A DNA stretch of 64,000 nucleotides from CAZISM01 sp964541895 (GTDB lineage Bacteria > Zhuqueibacterota > Zhuqueibacteria > Residuimicrobiales > Residuimicrobiaceae), in NCBI GenBank assembly GCA_964541895.1, contig CAZISM010000009.1, positions 20,695 to 84,694 on the forward strand, read 5' to 3'. Positions 17,109 through 26,150 of this stretch are shown one piece after another (position 1 is the first letter of the stretch; each line of letters begins with the position of its first letter). Both the position numbers and the translations under genes were made by a program. The notes beneath the pieces were generated by a model, which was not told the DNA's origin, did not search any database, and saw nothing but the letters and a program-made list of their open reading frames with translations.

Positions 17109-18785
17109 ATGCCCGTACCCTTTCTCAAAAAACGAACCATCCAGGAGCTCTTTAATCACAGCGTTTCACAGTTTGCCGATGAAATGGCTTTCTCTTTTGT
17201 TGATGAAGGGGGATATACCTTTCGCGAAGTAGGTCGACAGGTTGCGGCCCTGTCCAAGGCGTTGCGCGCGTATGGATTGAGCAAAGGCGAGCGGGTCGCC
17301 ATACTTACAGAAAACGGACCGCCCTGGAGCCTGAGCTATCTGGCTGTCGCCAGCATGGGCGCCGTTACCGTGCCCATATTGCCGGATTTTCACAAGAATG
17401 AGGTCCACCATATTTTGCGCAACTCGGGCGCCAAGGTGCTGTTTGTTTCCAGCAAACTAGTGCACAAGGTGGCGGATATTACCCTGAAGGAGCTGGTGCT
17501 GGTGGTGGCCACGGACAACCAGGATCTGCAGCTCAAGCAGTACAAGGTTGAAAAGTTTGTCGATATGGTGGAAGGCACGCATGTTCAGAAAAAAATCAAA
17601 GAGATCCGGGAAGCCCAATTCCCGGTGGAGGAAAGCGATCTCACGGAAATTCTCTACACCTCCGGCACCACCGGCCATTCCAAGGGCGTGATGCTCACCA
17701 ACAACAACATCGTCGCCAACGCCATGTCGGCCGCAGAGATGATCAACATCACCAGCACCGACCGCCTGGTATCCATTCTGCCGCAATCGCATGCGTACGA
17801 ATGTACCTGCGGCTTCATCACACCGTTCATGCTCGGTGCCAAGGTGTACTACATCAAAGGGCTGCCGACGGCGCAGACGCTGCTGCCGGCCGTGCAAAAG
17901 GTAAAGCCCACCATCATTCTTTCCGTGCCGTTGATCATGGACAAGATCTATAAGAAAAAAGTGCTGGCCGAGATCAACTCCAAGGCCTTTTCGCGCATGA
18001 TGTACAAGGTGTCGCCCAGGCTGGTTTACAAGATCGCCGGCAAAAAACTGTATCAGGCGTTTGGCGGTGAGCTGCGTTTTATGGTGTTCGGCGGCGCTGC
18101 CACGCCTCCGGAGGTGGAACTGTTCCTCACTGAGGGTGGATTTCCCTATACCACCGGCTATGGTCTGACCGAATGCTCACCGCTGTTGACGGTTAATCCC
18201 ATCGGCAAGGTCAAACTGCAATCGGCCGGCAAGGTGGTGCCCAATGTGAAGGTGCGCATCGCGGACGTCGATCCGGACACCGGCGTCGGCGAAATTTTTG
18301 CCCAGGGCCCGAACATCATGCAGGGCTATTACAAAAACGAAGAAATCACCCGCAAGACCTTTACCGAGGACGGATGGCTTATTACCGGCGACCGCGGTTA
18401 CATCGACGAGGATGGGTATCTGTTTATAAAAGGCCGTTCCAAAAACCTCATCGTCGGGCCTTCCGGAGAAAACATCTATCCGGAAGAGATCGAATTCCAC
18501 CTTTCCCTGTCTCCGTTTGTTCTGGAATCCCTGGTCTACGAAAAGGACGGCCGCATCATGGCGCGCGTCCACCCGGATTATGATGCCATCGAACAGCATC
18601 ATCATATTTCCGCCATGGACGGATCGCAGGCGGCAGAGGTGATTGAAAAGCTCCTGGAAGAGATCCGGCAGGAAGTAAATCTCAAGGTGGCCAGCTACTC
18701 GCGGGTGCACAAAATCATCGAACAGCAGGAAGAGTTTGAAAAAACGCCGACCAAAAAGATCAAACGCTATCTCTATACCGACTAA
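17109..18785 (+). CDS. AMP-forming acyl-CoA synthetase (long-chain fatty acid-CoA ligase type)
   Basis: A 558-residue ANL-superfamily enzyme that converts a carboxylic acid, ATP and CoA to acyl-CoA via an acyl-AMP. Seen are the phosphate-binding loop YTSGTTGHSKGVMLT (about residue 185), GYGLTECSPLL, the TGDRGYIDEDGYLFIKGRSK region (A8 hinge and Asp that holds the ribose), and the C-terminal catalytic lysine region EKTPTKKIKRYL. These fit long-chain (FadD-like) enzymes. Monocistronic between a promoter and a strong terminator. Substrate chain length cannot be read from the sequence. Confidence 0.9.
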   Translation: MPVPFLKKRTIQELFNHSVSQFADEMAFSFVDEGGYTFREVGRQVAALSKALRAYGLSKGERVAILTENGPPWSLSYLAVASMGAVTVPILPDFHKNEVHHILRNSGAKVLFVSSKLVHKVADITLKELVLVVATDNQDLQLKQYKVEKFVDMVEGTHVQKKIKEIREAQFPVEESDLTEILYTSGTTGHSKGVMLTNNNIVANAMSAAEMINITSTDRLVSILPQSHAYECTCGFITPFMLGAKVYYIKGLPTAQTLLPAVQKVKPTIILSVPLIMDKIYKKKVLAEINSKAFSRMMYKVSPRLVYKIAGKKLYQAFGGELRFMVFGGAATPPEVELFLTEGGFPYTTGYGLTECSPLLTVNPIGKVKLQSAGKVVPNVKVRIADVDPDTGVGEIFAQGPNIMQGYYKNEEITRKTFTEDGWLITGDRGYIDEDGYLFIKGRSKNLIVGPSGENIYPEEIEFHLSLSPFVLESLVYEKDGRIMARVHPDYDAIEQHHHISAMDGSQAAEVIEKLLEEIRQEVNLKVASYSRVHKIIEQQEEFEKTPTKKIKRYLYTD

Positions 18786-18805
18786 GAGATTGCTGTAGCT
18801 CAAAT

Positions 18806-18844
18806 AAAAAAGGGTCGACCGGAAGGTTCCGTCGACCCTTTTTT
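18806..18844. terminator. Bidirectional terminator
   Basis: Perfect 14-bp stem AAAAAAGGGTCGAC / GTCGACCCTTTTTT with an 11-base loop, between convergent genes. Runs of T on both strands. Confidence 0.92.
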
Positions 18845-18862
18845 AATACACTCGTTTCCGGC

Positions 18863-19303
18863 TTAGCGCGTCTTATAGTTCTGCACCATGTTTTTCAAGC
18901 CGTCCTGAAAGATAACGGTGATCTTGCTGGTATCCATGATCTTGACCACCACACCCACACCAAATTTCATATGCTCGATCACATCGTTTTCCGTATAGGA
19001 GCGATTCATGTTGTAGGAAATCGCCTTTTCTCTGTCCGCCTGTTCCAGCATCCTGTTCCACTTTTTCTCTTCGCGGCTCTTTGCGTCGACCTTGGCTTTC
19101 TTTACCTTTTTGGTTTTTACTAATTTTTTTGTATTTTCTGGAGTAGCGGGCCGATAACGGTGTGAGGCCATGCAGGCTTTGCACATCACTTTCATGAGCT
19201 CCGGCGTCTTGATGACCTCGATCACATGAATCGTGGCGCCCTTGCATTTTGGGCACAGCGCTTCGACTTCGGCACCGACTTCTGGTTTTTTGCCTTCGAG
19301 CAT
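18863..19303 (-). CDS. Small zinc-ribbon protein with Tudor-like C-terminus
   Basis: A 146-residue basic protein, not matched to a named family. The N-terminus has two CxxC pairs (CPKC at about 17-20 and CKAC at about 41-44), a likely zinc ribbon. A lysine-rich linker follows (KKLVKTKKVKKAKVDAKSREEKK). The last 40 residues (VIEHMKFGVGVVVKIM, ITVIFQDGLKNMV) look like the small Tudor-like barrel at the end of UvrD/PcrA helicases, which contacts RNA polymerase, and like CarD-type domains. A nucleic-acid- or RNA-polymerase-associated regulator is a reasonable inference. It is divergent from the GH78 gene across a palindrome at 19332-19348. Confidence 0.7.
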   Translation of the reverse strand: MLEGKKPEVGAEVEALCPKCKGATIHVIEVIKTPELMKVMCKACMASHRYRPATPENTKKLVKTKKVKKAKVDAKSREEKKWNRMLEQADREKAISYNMNRSYTENDVIEHMKFGVGVVVKIMDTSKITVIFQDGLKNMVQNYKTR

Positions 19304-19331
19304 CGGATTCCCTTTATGATAGGTGTATCTA

Positions 19332-19348
19332 TTTGTAAAATTTACAAA
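19332..19348. promoter_or_regulatory. 17-bp palindrome, candidate operator
   Basis: TTTGTAAA-A-TTTACAAA, a perfect 8+1+8 palindrome, lies 29 bases before the zinc-ribbon gene and 74 bases before the GH78 gene. The form suits a dimeric repressor or activator. No regulator gene is adjacent. Confidence 0.5.
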
Positions 19349-19421
19349 AAATTCAGCAAATAATCAAGAAATACTTGTGATCGCACGACTTGCACTAGCC
19401 AGATTGCACAGGGAGATGGAT

Positions 19422-22385
19422 ATGGAGAGAGCTGTTTTGCTGTTGTTTTTGGTTTTTATTGCAGTTGGCGTGTGGTTCCGCACCGCGGACGCACAGACGC
19501 CGCAATGGATCTGGTGCCGGGGTGAAGAGCGTCCGCGCAATTTCAGACTTAATGTGCGCAAGCTGTTTTCGCTGCCGCAGGATCAGGTGGTCAGGGCTCG
19601 CCTGCGCATCAGCGCCGACAGCCGCTACCGTCTCTATCTGAACGGCGAGTGGCTCGGCGACGGCCCCTCCCGCAGCTTTCCGCAACATCAACAGTTCGAC
19701 GAATATGAGGTGACCGGTCAGCTGCAGGGCGGTGACAATATACTGGCTGCCACCGTCCACCACTATGGCGAGAGCACCTTCCATTATCTCATCGGCCGGG
19801 GCGGCCTCTTTTTTGACCTGCTCATCGACCTGAAAGACGGCACACAACGGCATGTGGTCTCGGACAAAACGTGCCGCGTCAGCCCCTTTGCCGCCTATGC
19901 CATACAGACGCCGCGCATCAGCTGCCAGATGCCCTTTGAAGAGCAGTATGACAGCCGCCGTTTTGCCGCGGACTGGATGCAACTCTCCTTTTCGGATCAG
20001 GATTGGCAACCCGCAGAGGAGATCGGTCCGGAAGGCACCGCGCCCTGGACCGGCATGCAGCCGCGCACCATTCCCTTTCTCTCGCGCGTGCCGGTGTATC
20101 CGGTACGAATGGTGAGCAGCCGATTCGTGCAGCCCGCCACACTGGTGGAAACGGTGCAAGTCAAACGGGCGCTGCTGCCCGGCGATTTCACTTCCAATCA
20201 TAACCAGTATCGCGGCGCCGTGGCCACCATCATCAAAAGCCCGGTCGCGCAAAAGGCGACGCTGGTGCGGCAGTGGTCGCTCTATGTGGGCGACTGGTAT
20301 TTGAACGGCGAGGTGGTCAAGCAACCGAGAAAAAACAGCGTCGAGGTGCAACTGCGTCAGGGTGACAACCTGTTTGTGGCTGACCTCGTCGGCCAGAACC
20401 ATTTTATCGATTTTACATTGGCGCTGGATGCCGCACAGCCGCTGCACCTGCAGGCACCGTTGCAGGGCAAGGGCAAGTGGGCCATCATCGGGCCGCTGGA
20501 CCAGGATATCAAAAAAGCCAAAGAGCAGGTAAAAAAGCTGCTGACCGTGGCCGGCCTGGGCAAGTACAAGGGCCCGATCCACTTTAGCGGACAGGGCGAT
20601 GCCGAAGCGGCGGATGATATCTGGAACAGACTCTATTCGCAAAACACCGTTGCCGGTCAACCTCGTATCGAAAATCCTTCCGGCCTGATGGCTGACAACG
20701 GCAACTGGACTGTGATTCCGCCGCAACCACACGATGTGGAGGTGCTACTGGATTTCGGCCAGGAACTGGTGGGATTTACCGAATTTGAAATCGACGCACC
20801 CGCCGGCGCGGTGCTGGATGTGCACTGCTTTGAGGCGATCAATGACGGCGTCATCCAGGAAACATACGGCAACCGCTCTTCCTTCCGCTACATCGCCCGC
20901 GCAGGTCGACAGCATTTTGTCACCGACTGGCGGCGCGGTTTTCGCTACACCGCGATGACCGTGCGCGGCTTGACCGCGCCTCTGAAAATCCGCTACCTGC
21001 GCACCCTCATGTCCACCTATCCGGCCGTGGAGCGCGGCCGCTTTCAATGCTCTGACGAGAAACTGAATAAAATCTGGACCGTGGGCCGCCACACCCTGTT
21101 GTGCTGCATGGAAGATACCTTCACCGACTGCCCGACCTATGAGCAAACCTATTGGGTCGGTGACGGCAGAAACGAAGCGCTGATCTGCCATGCGGCCTAT
21201 GGCGAATGGCCGCTGGTGGAACGGTGCGTCAAGGTCGTGCCGCAATCGCTGTACCGAAGCCCGTTGCCGGAATCACAGGTGCCCAGCGGCTGGCAGAATA
21301 TTCTTACCGCCTGGAGCCTGCTGTGGATTCAAATGGCCCACGAGTACTGGTGGTACAGCGGCGATCGCGCCACGCTGGCAGAGGTGTATGACGGTGTCGC
21401 GCAGACCCTGCGCGCCTGCAAAAGTTATTGCCAAAACCAGTACGGGCTCATGAGCATCTCGGCCTGGAATATGTTCGACTGGGCCGGCACCGACACCGGT
21501 CAGGACCTGGTGACTCATAACAATCTGTTTCTGGTGGAAGCGCTGGCGCGCGCAGAGAGCATGGCCGGAGCATTGGCGAAACCGCAGGATGTGCAGGAGT
21601 GGCAAACCTTTCGCACCGATCTGACCAGGGCCATCAATACGCATCTCTGGTCCGATGCGCTGAACGGATACATCGATTCCATTCATCGCGACGGCACGCC
21701 GAGCAAAACGGTCAGCCAACAGACCAATACGCTGGCGTTGCTGTACCACGTTGCGCCGGCGGAACGGGCCGCCCGCATTGCCGGCTATACAACGACGCCG
21801 CCGCCCGGCATGGTTCAGTTCGGCAGCCCCTTTGCCATGTTCTATCTGCTGGAAGAGCTGGCGCAGTCATCCCATTTCGATCAGCTCCTGGCGGTGATCC
21901 GGGATCGCTGGGGATTCATGATCGATGCCGGCGCTACTTCCTTCTGGGAAACGTTTCCCGGATTTGAAAAAGACATACCGACGCGCAGCCATTGCCACGC
22001 CTGGTCCGCGGCGCCGACCTATTTTCTCAGCCGGTATCAATTGGGCGTGTCGCCTCTGCAACCGGGATACAGCCGAACTCTGATCGCACCGCAGCCGGTG
22101 GATTTGACCTGGGCCAAAGGCAGCATGCCAACACCGCAGGGTGAGGTGGAGGTCGCCTGGCAAAAGCGGGCGAGCGCATTCGACCTCACCGTGTCATTAC
22201 CGCCTGGGATCAAAGCGCAGGTGGTGTTGCCGGTGAAGGCGCAGGAATTTGCCACGCTGTCGGTCAATGGTCAGAGCGATCGCAGCCTCTGGCCGCCGGC
22301 GGTTACCTCGGTTCGGCAGGACAACGGACAATGGCTGGTCGAGTTGGACGCTGCGGCGGGATTGACTTTGTCTGCCAAAAAATAG
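19422..22385 (+). CDS. Secreted GH78 alpha-L-rhamnosidase
   Basis: A 987-residue enzyme releasing terminal alpha-L-rhamnose by inversion from pectic side chains, glycosides or similar. It has a signal peptide (LLLFLVFIAVGVWFRTADAQ). The N-terminal beta-sandwich begins WIWCRGEERPRNFRLNVRK and RARLRISADSRYRLYLNGEW, as in GH78. The (alpha/alpha)6 barrel begins near FQCSDEKLNKIWTVGRHTL. The acidic motif DCPTYEQTYWVGDGRNEA (from residue 569) matches the GH78 DCPxRE-x-x-GWxGD signature with changes, and the late HCHAWSAAPTYFL is also characteristic. The C-terminal beta domain ends in LSAKK with no NPF tail. Start at the ATG at 19422, six bases after GGGAG. Together with the GH28-like gene it points to rhamnogalacturonan use. 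Confidence 0.88.
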   Translation: MERAVLLLFLVFIAVGVWFRTADAQTPQWIWCRGEERPRNFRLNVRKLFSLPQDQVVRARLRISADSRYRLYLNGEWLGDGPSRSFPQHQQFDEYEVTGQLQGGDNILAATVHHYGESTFHYLIGRGGLFFDLLIDLKDGTQRHVVSDKTCRVSPFAAYAIQTPRISCQMPFEEQYDSRRFAADWMQLSFSDQDWQPAEEIGPEGTAPWTGMQPRTIPFLSRVPVYPVRMVSSRFVQPATLVETVQVKRALLPGDFTSNHNQYRGAVATIIKSPVAQKATLVRQWSLYVGDWYLNGEVVKQPRKNSVEVQLRQGDNLFVADLVGQNHFIDFTLALDAAQPLHLQAPLQGKGKWAIIGPLDQDIKKAKEQVKKLLTVAGLGKYKGPIHFSGQGDAEAADDIWNRLYSQNTVAGQPRIENPSGLMADNGNWTVIPPQPHDVEVLLDFGQELVGFTEFEIDAPAGAVLDVHCFEAINDGVIQETYGNRSSFRYIARAGRQHFVTDWRRGFRYTAMTVRGLTAPLKIRYLRTLMSTYPAVERGRFQCSDEKLNKIWTVGRHTLLCCMEDTFTDCPTYEQTYWVGDGRNEALICHAAYGEWPLVERCVKVVPQSLYRSPLPESQVPSGWQNILTAWSLLWIQMAHEYWWYSGDRATLAEVYDGVAQTLRACKSYCQNQYGLMSISAWNMFDWAGTDTGQDLVTHNNLFLVEALARAESMAGALAKPQDVQEWQTFRTDLTRAINTHLWSDALNGYIDSIHRDGTPSKTVSQQTNTLALLYHVAPAERAARIAGYTTTPPPGMVQFGSPFAMFYLLEELAQSSHFDQLLAVIRDRWGFMIDAGATSFWETFPGFEKDIPTRSHCHAWSAAPTYFLSRYQLGVSPLQPGYSRTLIAPQPVDLTWAKGSMPTPQGEVEVAWQKRASAFDLTVSLPPGIKAQVVLPVKAQEFATLSVNGQSDRSLWPPAVTSVRQDNGQWLVELDAAAGLTLSAKK

Positions 22386-22414
22386 TGCGCCGGCCGGGGA
22401 AAAAAGAGGATTTG

Positions 22415-22500
22415 GTGGCTGCCCTGCGAAATTGCTTCGCTGCATGCGAGAGCAGGTTCTTTCACAACAGCCGTGCCTGCGCTCGCAATGACAGGGGTCG
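22415..22500 (+). repeat. Dispersed intergenic repeat, copy B
   Basis: GGCTGCCCTGCGAAATTGCTTCGCTGCAT... to GCTCGCAATGACAGGGG, about 80 bases, after the GH78 stop. It lacks the distal GCCCGGG hairpin of copies C and D. It is the only one of the four loci not between convergent genes. Confidence 0.8.
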
Positions 22501-22652
22501 GCTGAAATCCGTATAATATTGCATATCTTTTGCCTCCCTGGCCAGCCGTGTAGAAAACGCCTCTTTCCTTTGACGAAATTTTACGCAACGACAGCATATT
22601 ATTGTATTTAAAGAGCGTAAAACCTGGTTTTATTCGAACACGGAGTGCTGTC

Positions 22653-25600
22653 ATGAGAAAACGAAATACCGCCTGTCTTGCGCTTGTTGCTGTGCTGTTG
22701 TGGTTTGCCCCTGCTCTTCCTTACCCGGCCGATAAAGGTCCGGTAAAGGTAATGACCCTGGAACCGGTGCCCATGCTCTCCACCACCGCGCTAGAGTTCG
22801 GGCGAGTAGCCTTACGCTCGACAAAAAGTGAGAGTTTTGACATCGTTAATCAAGGTGCGGATACGCTCATCATCACCTCTATTGCATCCGAATCAGGCTA
22901 TTTTGATGTGTCCCCCGACAGCGTCATCAGACTGGCACAGGATTCTCTGTTGACCGTGCAGGTCCGTTTCAGCCCCGACGAAACCATGCAGGTTAATGAC
23001 CGGCTGCTCATCGCCTCCAATGCCGGCGACCTCTCGATTACCCTGCAGGCAGAGGCATTTGAACTATGGCCCCTGGCCTGGCGTATCCCTGCAGATTCAG
23101 CAGCGTGGTTCGGCCAGGAGGACGGTCTTTGTTCCATGACCTATAATCCGGTTACTCACCATGTCCTGGCCTTGAATAAAAACGATAGCGCAAAAATTTA
23201 TATTCTTGACCCGGACCGGGGTCGTTTGCTCGGCACATTAAACACACCAGGCACCGATCACTATAGCAATATCTCGGCGGCTGCTGACGGCCAATTGTTC
23301 CTGGCGACTCTGGCGCCCGAGGGGTCCTCCTTTAAACTGTACCGCTATGCGGATGAACAGTCGCTGCCGGAGCTGGTCTTTACCGGCATGCTTTCGGGGC
23401 GAAGTGGTGACGCTTTGGCGGTCGCTGAAACCGAGTCCGGCAAGGTGATCTATGTCTCGGGTATCGATAATCCAAAACTGTTCACGTTGCGCAGCCAGGA
23501 TGGTCAGCTGTATCGTCGCGCCGGCGATCTGGTGCTGGCTGAGCCCGGCGCGGCCGGCTCCAGTATCGCACCCGCCCCGGGCGGGCCATACTTGTTCATC
23601 AAGGGACCCGGCAAACCCACCCGTTATATACGCAGCAGCGGTGAGCTTGTTCACACCTTTGCTCCGGCTCTGCCGACCGGCACCACTCTACACTGCTTTC
23701 AGGTTCCTGATGAATCAGGGGGCGCCCGCACCTTTCTTGCCGCTGGTCACGGATTCACTCCCGTCAGCAGAGTTCTCGAGCTGCTGGGCGCATCCGGCGA
23801 AGGTCTTTGTGATTCATTGTATGTTCTGCCTGCGCCTACGCCGATGTACTCCAGCCAAACGAATGCGAACGGCACGGCGCAGCTTGTTTATATTCCGGTG
23901 AGCCACCTCTTGCTGGAGATGACGACCAACAACGGGCTGGCCGCTTACCAGATGACGCAGGTTATGCCTCGTCCGCAAATGGCCGGCGGGCTTTTAATCG
24001 GCCGTGTTAAAGACGCAGTGACGCAAAAGCCGCTGATGAACGCTGAAGTGACCATTCTCTCCACCGAGTTTATCACTACGACCGACGACAGCGGCACATT
24101 TGCTTTTACCGACCTCCCTGCCGGCCTCGTAACAGTACAGGTGTCTGCGTATAATTATTTCAGTCTCACAAAAACAGTGTTTGTCGCTCCCGGCAGCCTG
24201 GTAACGGCCGAATTTCTGTTGCAGGAGCGCCGCTATCTCCCCATGAGCGTCTCTTCCTATCCGCAAGGCCAAGCGGCCGTTGTGGCGTGGGATATTCAAC
24301 GACCACAGGAGAATGTATCGTACCATAATAAAAAACCGTCCAGCGGCTGGTTTCAAAAATTTGGTCGAGCCTATGGCGCCGTGTTTGATTTGAGTTCCTA
24401 TCCCCATGCCACCCTTGAGCAGATCGATTTTAATCACTACGCCTGGCAAGTGCTGCACGGTCCATACCGTTACCGGGTGCATATTTATGACTGGTTGAAT
24501 TCGATAGAATTGGCCGCCTTCGACGGCATGACCACGCACGATTCCTATGATACGCCCAAGTGGGAAATGGCTGTCGATCTGGGCGGTTTGCCCTGGGTGC
24601 AGCAGGCGGGTATTTTCATCGAGCCGTTGAGCGGCAGTGAGGAAGATGCGCATCCGGCTTTGTCCACCGACGACACCATTCCGGTTGAGTTCGGCACCAA
24701 TTTCATCATCGAAGATATCAACGATCCGTTTCTGTCGGCTGTCGACTGTCGCAGCAAAAACGCCGGCATGGGAAATTTTCTGCTCGATCTCTGGATCAAT
24801 CCGGTCAGTGAGCGGGTGGCCGCCGGCCGGCCGTTGCTGAAGCTGCGGCCTTTAGCAGCGGGCGCACTCTCGCCAGCCATTCCCGGCGAAACCAGAGGGT
24901 TGATACCAGCGGCCCATCGGGTTGAATCGACGGCACCGGCACAGCCGATGGCGTTGGCCGGCTTTGCCATTTACCGCGTCCAAGCGCTCAATCCATTACA
25001 GAGAGACAAGCTGGCTGTTGTGAGCGACAGTGCGCGCACCTATGTCGACGAGTCCGCCCCTGCTGATTCCAGCTACGCGTATGCGGTAAGCGCGGTCTAT
25101 GATTCCACCGAGACCAGCCTGGTTTTGTGCCGCCATCAGCAGCCGCTGTATGTGCCGATCGCCCAGGCGAGAGCGGATGCGGATGGGAATTTTGTTCCGG
25201 ATCTGCTGTCACGATTTATTTCGCTGCGTGGTGTGGTGACTACACCCAACCTGAATCCCGCGTTCGGTTCGGTGCATTTTCTCCAGGATGGGGCGGCCGG
25301 CATTCTGCTCAGAGCGAATCACAACTTTCAACTGGAGCCGGGCGATGACCTGTTNNNNNNNNNNNNNNNNNNNNNNNNNNNNNNNNNNNNNNNNNNNNNN
25401 NNNNNNNNNNNNNNNNNNNNNNNNNNNNNNNNNNNNNNNNNNNNNNNNNNNNNNCCGGATACGGTGATGGTGCGAATCGACCAGGATCTGGACATGGACG
25501 GCATGCCGGTGCCGGGGGGATTTTTCAACCTATCCGGCATTGCGGCCCAACACACGGAATCGAATCCGGCCAACCGGGATTATGAAATCTGGCCGCGCTC

Positions 25601-25916
25601 GCTGGCGGATTTTCAGATTACGGTTTCTGTGGAAACGCAGACGGCAACGCCTTTACGGTTCGATCTGGGGCAGAACTATCCCAATCCGTTCAATCCAACA
25701 ACCTCTATTGCGCTGGAAATACCGCAATCGGAACATATCCTGCTGGAAGTGATGGATATTCTGGGCCGACGAGTGGCTGTGATCCATGAAGGGGTGCTAG
25801 CGGCCGGACGCTATCGATTTGAATTTCAAGCCAGAGACCTGGCCAGCGGCACCTATTTTTACCGGGTGCGGGCCGGCGCATTTTCTGATATAAAAAAGAT
25901 GGTGGTTTTACGCTAG
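22653..25916 (+). CDS. Large secreted multi-domain protein with NPF sorting tail (contains gap)
   Basis: About 1087 residues if the 100-N gap (25355-25454) is taken literally. It has a signal peptide (ACLALVAVLLWFAPALPYP). An N-terminal Ig-like domain of the ASPM/SPD-2/Hydin type is suggested by LEFGRVALRSTKSESFDIVNQGADTL-type sequence near residues 35-60. A propeller-like region follows (YNPVTHHVLALN, YVSGIDNPKLFTL). A carboxypeptidase-regulatory-like domain is at about 460-535 (GRVKDAVTQKPLMNAEVTIL, VQVSAYNYFS). Fibronectin-III-like and OB-like stretches follow. The end is a sorting tail (NYPNPFNPTTSIALEI ... KKMVVLR). The frame holds across the gap but the true gap length is unknown. Start at the ATG at 22653 with GGAG. 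No catalytic motif seen; a surface adhesin or binding protein is likely. Confidence 0.72.
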   Translation: MRKRNTACLALVAVLLWFAPALPYPADKGPVKVMTLEPVPMLSTTALEFGRVALRSTKSESFDIVNQGADTLIITSIASESGYFDVSPDSVIRLAQDSLLTVQVRFSPDETMQVNDRLLIASNAGDLSITLQAEAFELWPLAWRIPADSAAWFGQEDGLCSMTYNPVTHHVLALNKNDSAKIYILDPDRGRLLGTLNTPGTDHYSNISAAADGQLFLATLAPEGSSFKLYRYADEQSLPELVFTGMLSGRSGDALAVAETESGKVIYVSGIDNPKLFTLRSQDGQLYRRAGDLVLAEPGAAGSSIAPAPGGPYLFIKGPGKPTRYIRSSGELVHTFAPALPTGTTLHCFQVPDESGGARTFLAAGHGFTPVSRVLELLGASGEGLCDSLYVLPAPTPMYSSQTNANGTAQLVYIPVSHLLLEMTTNNGLAAYQMTQVMPRPQMAGGLLIGRVKDAVTQKPLMNAEVTILSTEFITTTDDSGTFAFTDLPAGLVTVQVSAYNYFSLTKTVFVAPGSLVTAEFLLQERRYLPMSVSSYPQGQAAVVAWDIQRPQENVSYHNKKPSSGWFQKFGRAYGAVFDLSSYPHATLEQIDFNHYAWQVLHGPYRYRVHIYDWLNSIELAAFDGMTTHDSYDTPKWEMAVDLGGLPWVQQAGIFIEPLSGSEEDAHPALSTDDTIPVEFGTNFIIEDINDPFLSAVDCRSKNAGMGNFLLDLWINPVSERVAAGRPLLKLRPLAAGALSPAIPGETRGLIPAAHRVESTAPAQPMALAGFAIYRVQALNPLQRDKLAVVSDSARTYVDESAPADSSYAYAVSAVYDSTETSLVLCRHQQPLYVPIAQARADADGNFVPDLLSRFISLRGVVTTPNLNPAFGSVHFLQDGAAGILLRANHNFQLEPGDDLXXXXXXXXXXXXXXXXXXXXXXXXXXXXXXXXXXPDTVMVRIDQDLDMDGMPVPGGFFNLSGIAAQHTESNPANRDYEIWPRSLADFQITVSVETQTATPLRFDLGQNYPNPFNPTTSIALEIPQSEHILLEVMDILGRRVAVIHEGVLAAGRYRFEFQARDLASGTYFYRVRAGAFSDIKKMVVLR
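25355..25454. other. Scaffold gap (100 N)
   Basis: 100 N inside the large NPF-tail gene. Unlike the first gap, the flanks are not duplicated, so sequence may really be missing and the protein length is uncertain. Confidence 0.95.
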
Positions 25917-25988
25917 TATTCGGGGTGACCTTGGGCGTGCCGGGACGGGAACGAATAAGGCAATGGCTGAAATAACTTGAAGATATGG

Positions 25989-26109
25989 GGGCTGCTCCCA
26001 GAGATTGCTTCGCTGCATTCGAGAGCAGGTTCTTTGACGACAACCGTGCCTGCGCTCGCAATGACAGAGGAGGCGGAGCTTGATCGCCCGGGAAATAATT
26101 TCCCGGGCG
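25989..26109 (+). repeat. Dispersed intergenic repeat, copy C, with terminal hairpin
   Basis: GGCTGCTCCCAGAGATTGCTTCGCTGCAT... through CTCGCAATGACAG, then a 9-bp hairpin CGCCCGGGA / TCCCGGGCG (26085-26109). It sits between convergent genes ending at 25916 and 26151 and probably serves as a two-way transcription end. Closest to copy D at 49949. Confidence 0.82.
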
Positions 26110-26150
26110 TTCCATAATGGGGATGAGCAGAGAGAAAATAGGTGCAGCGG

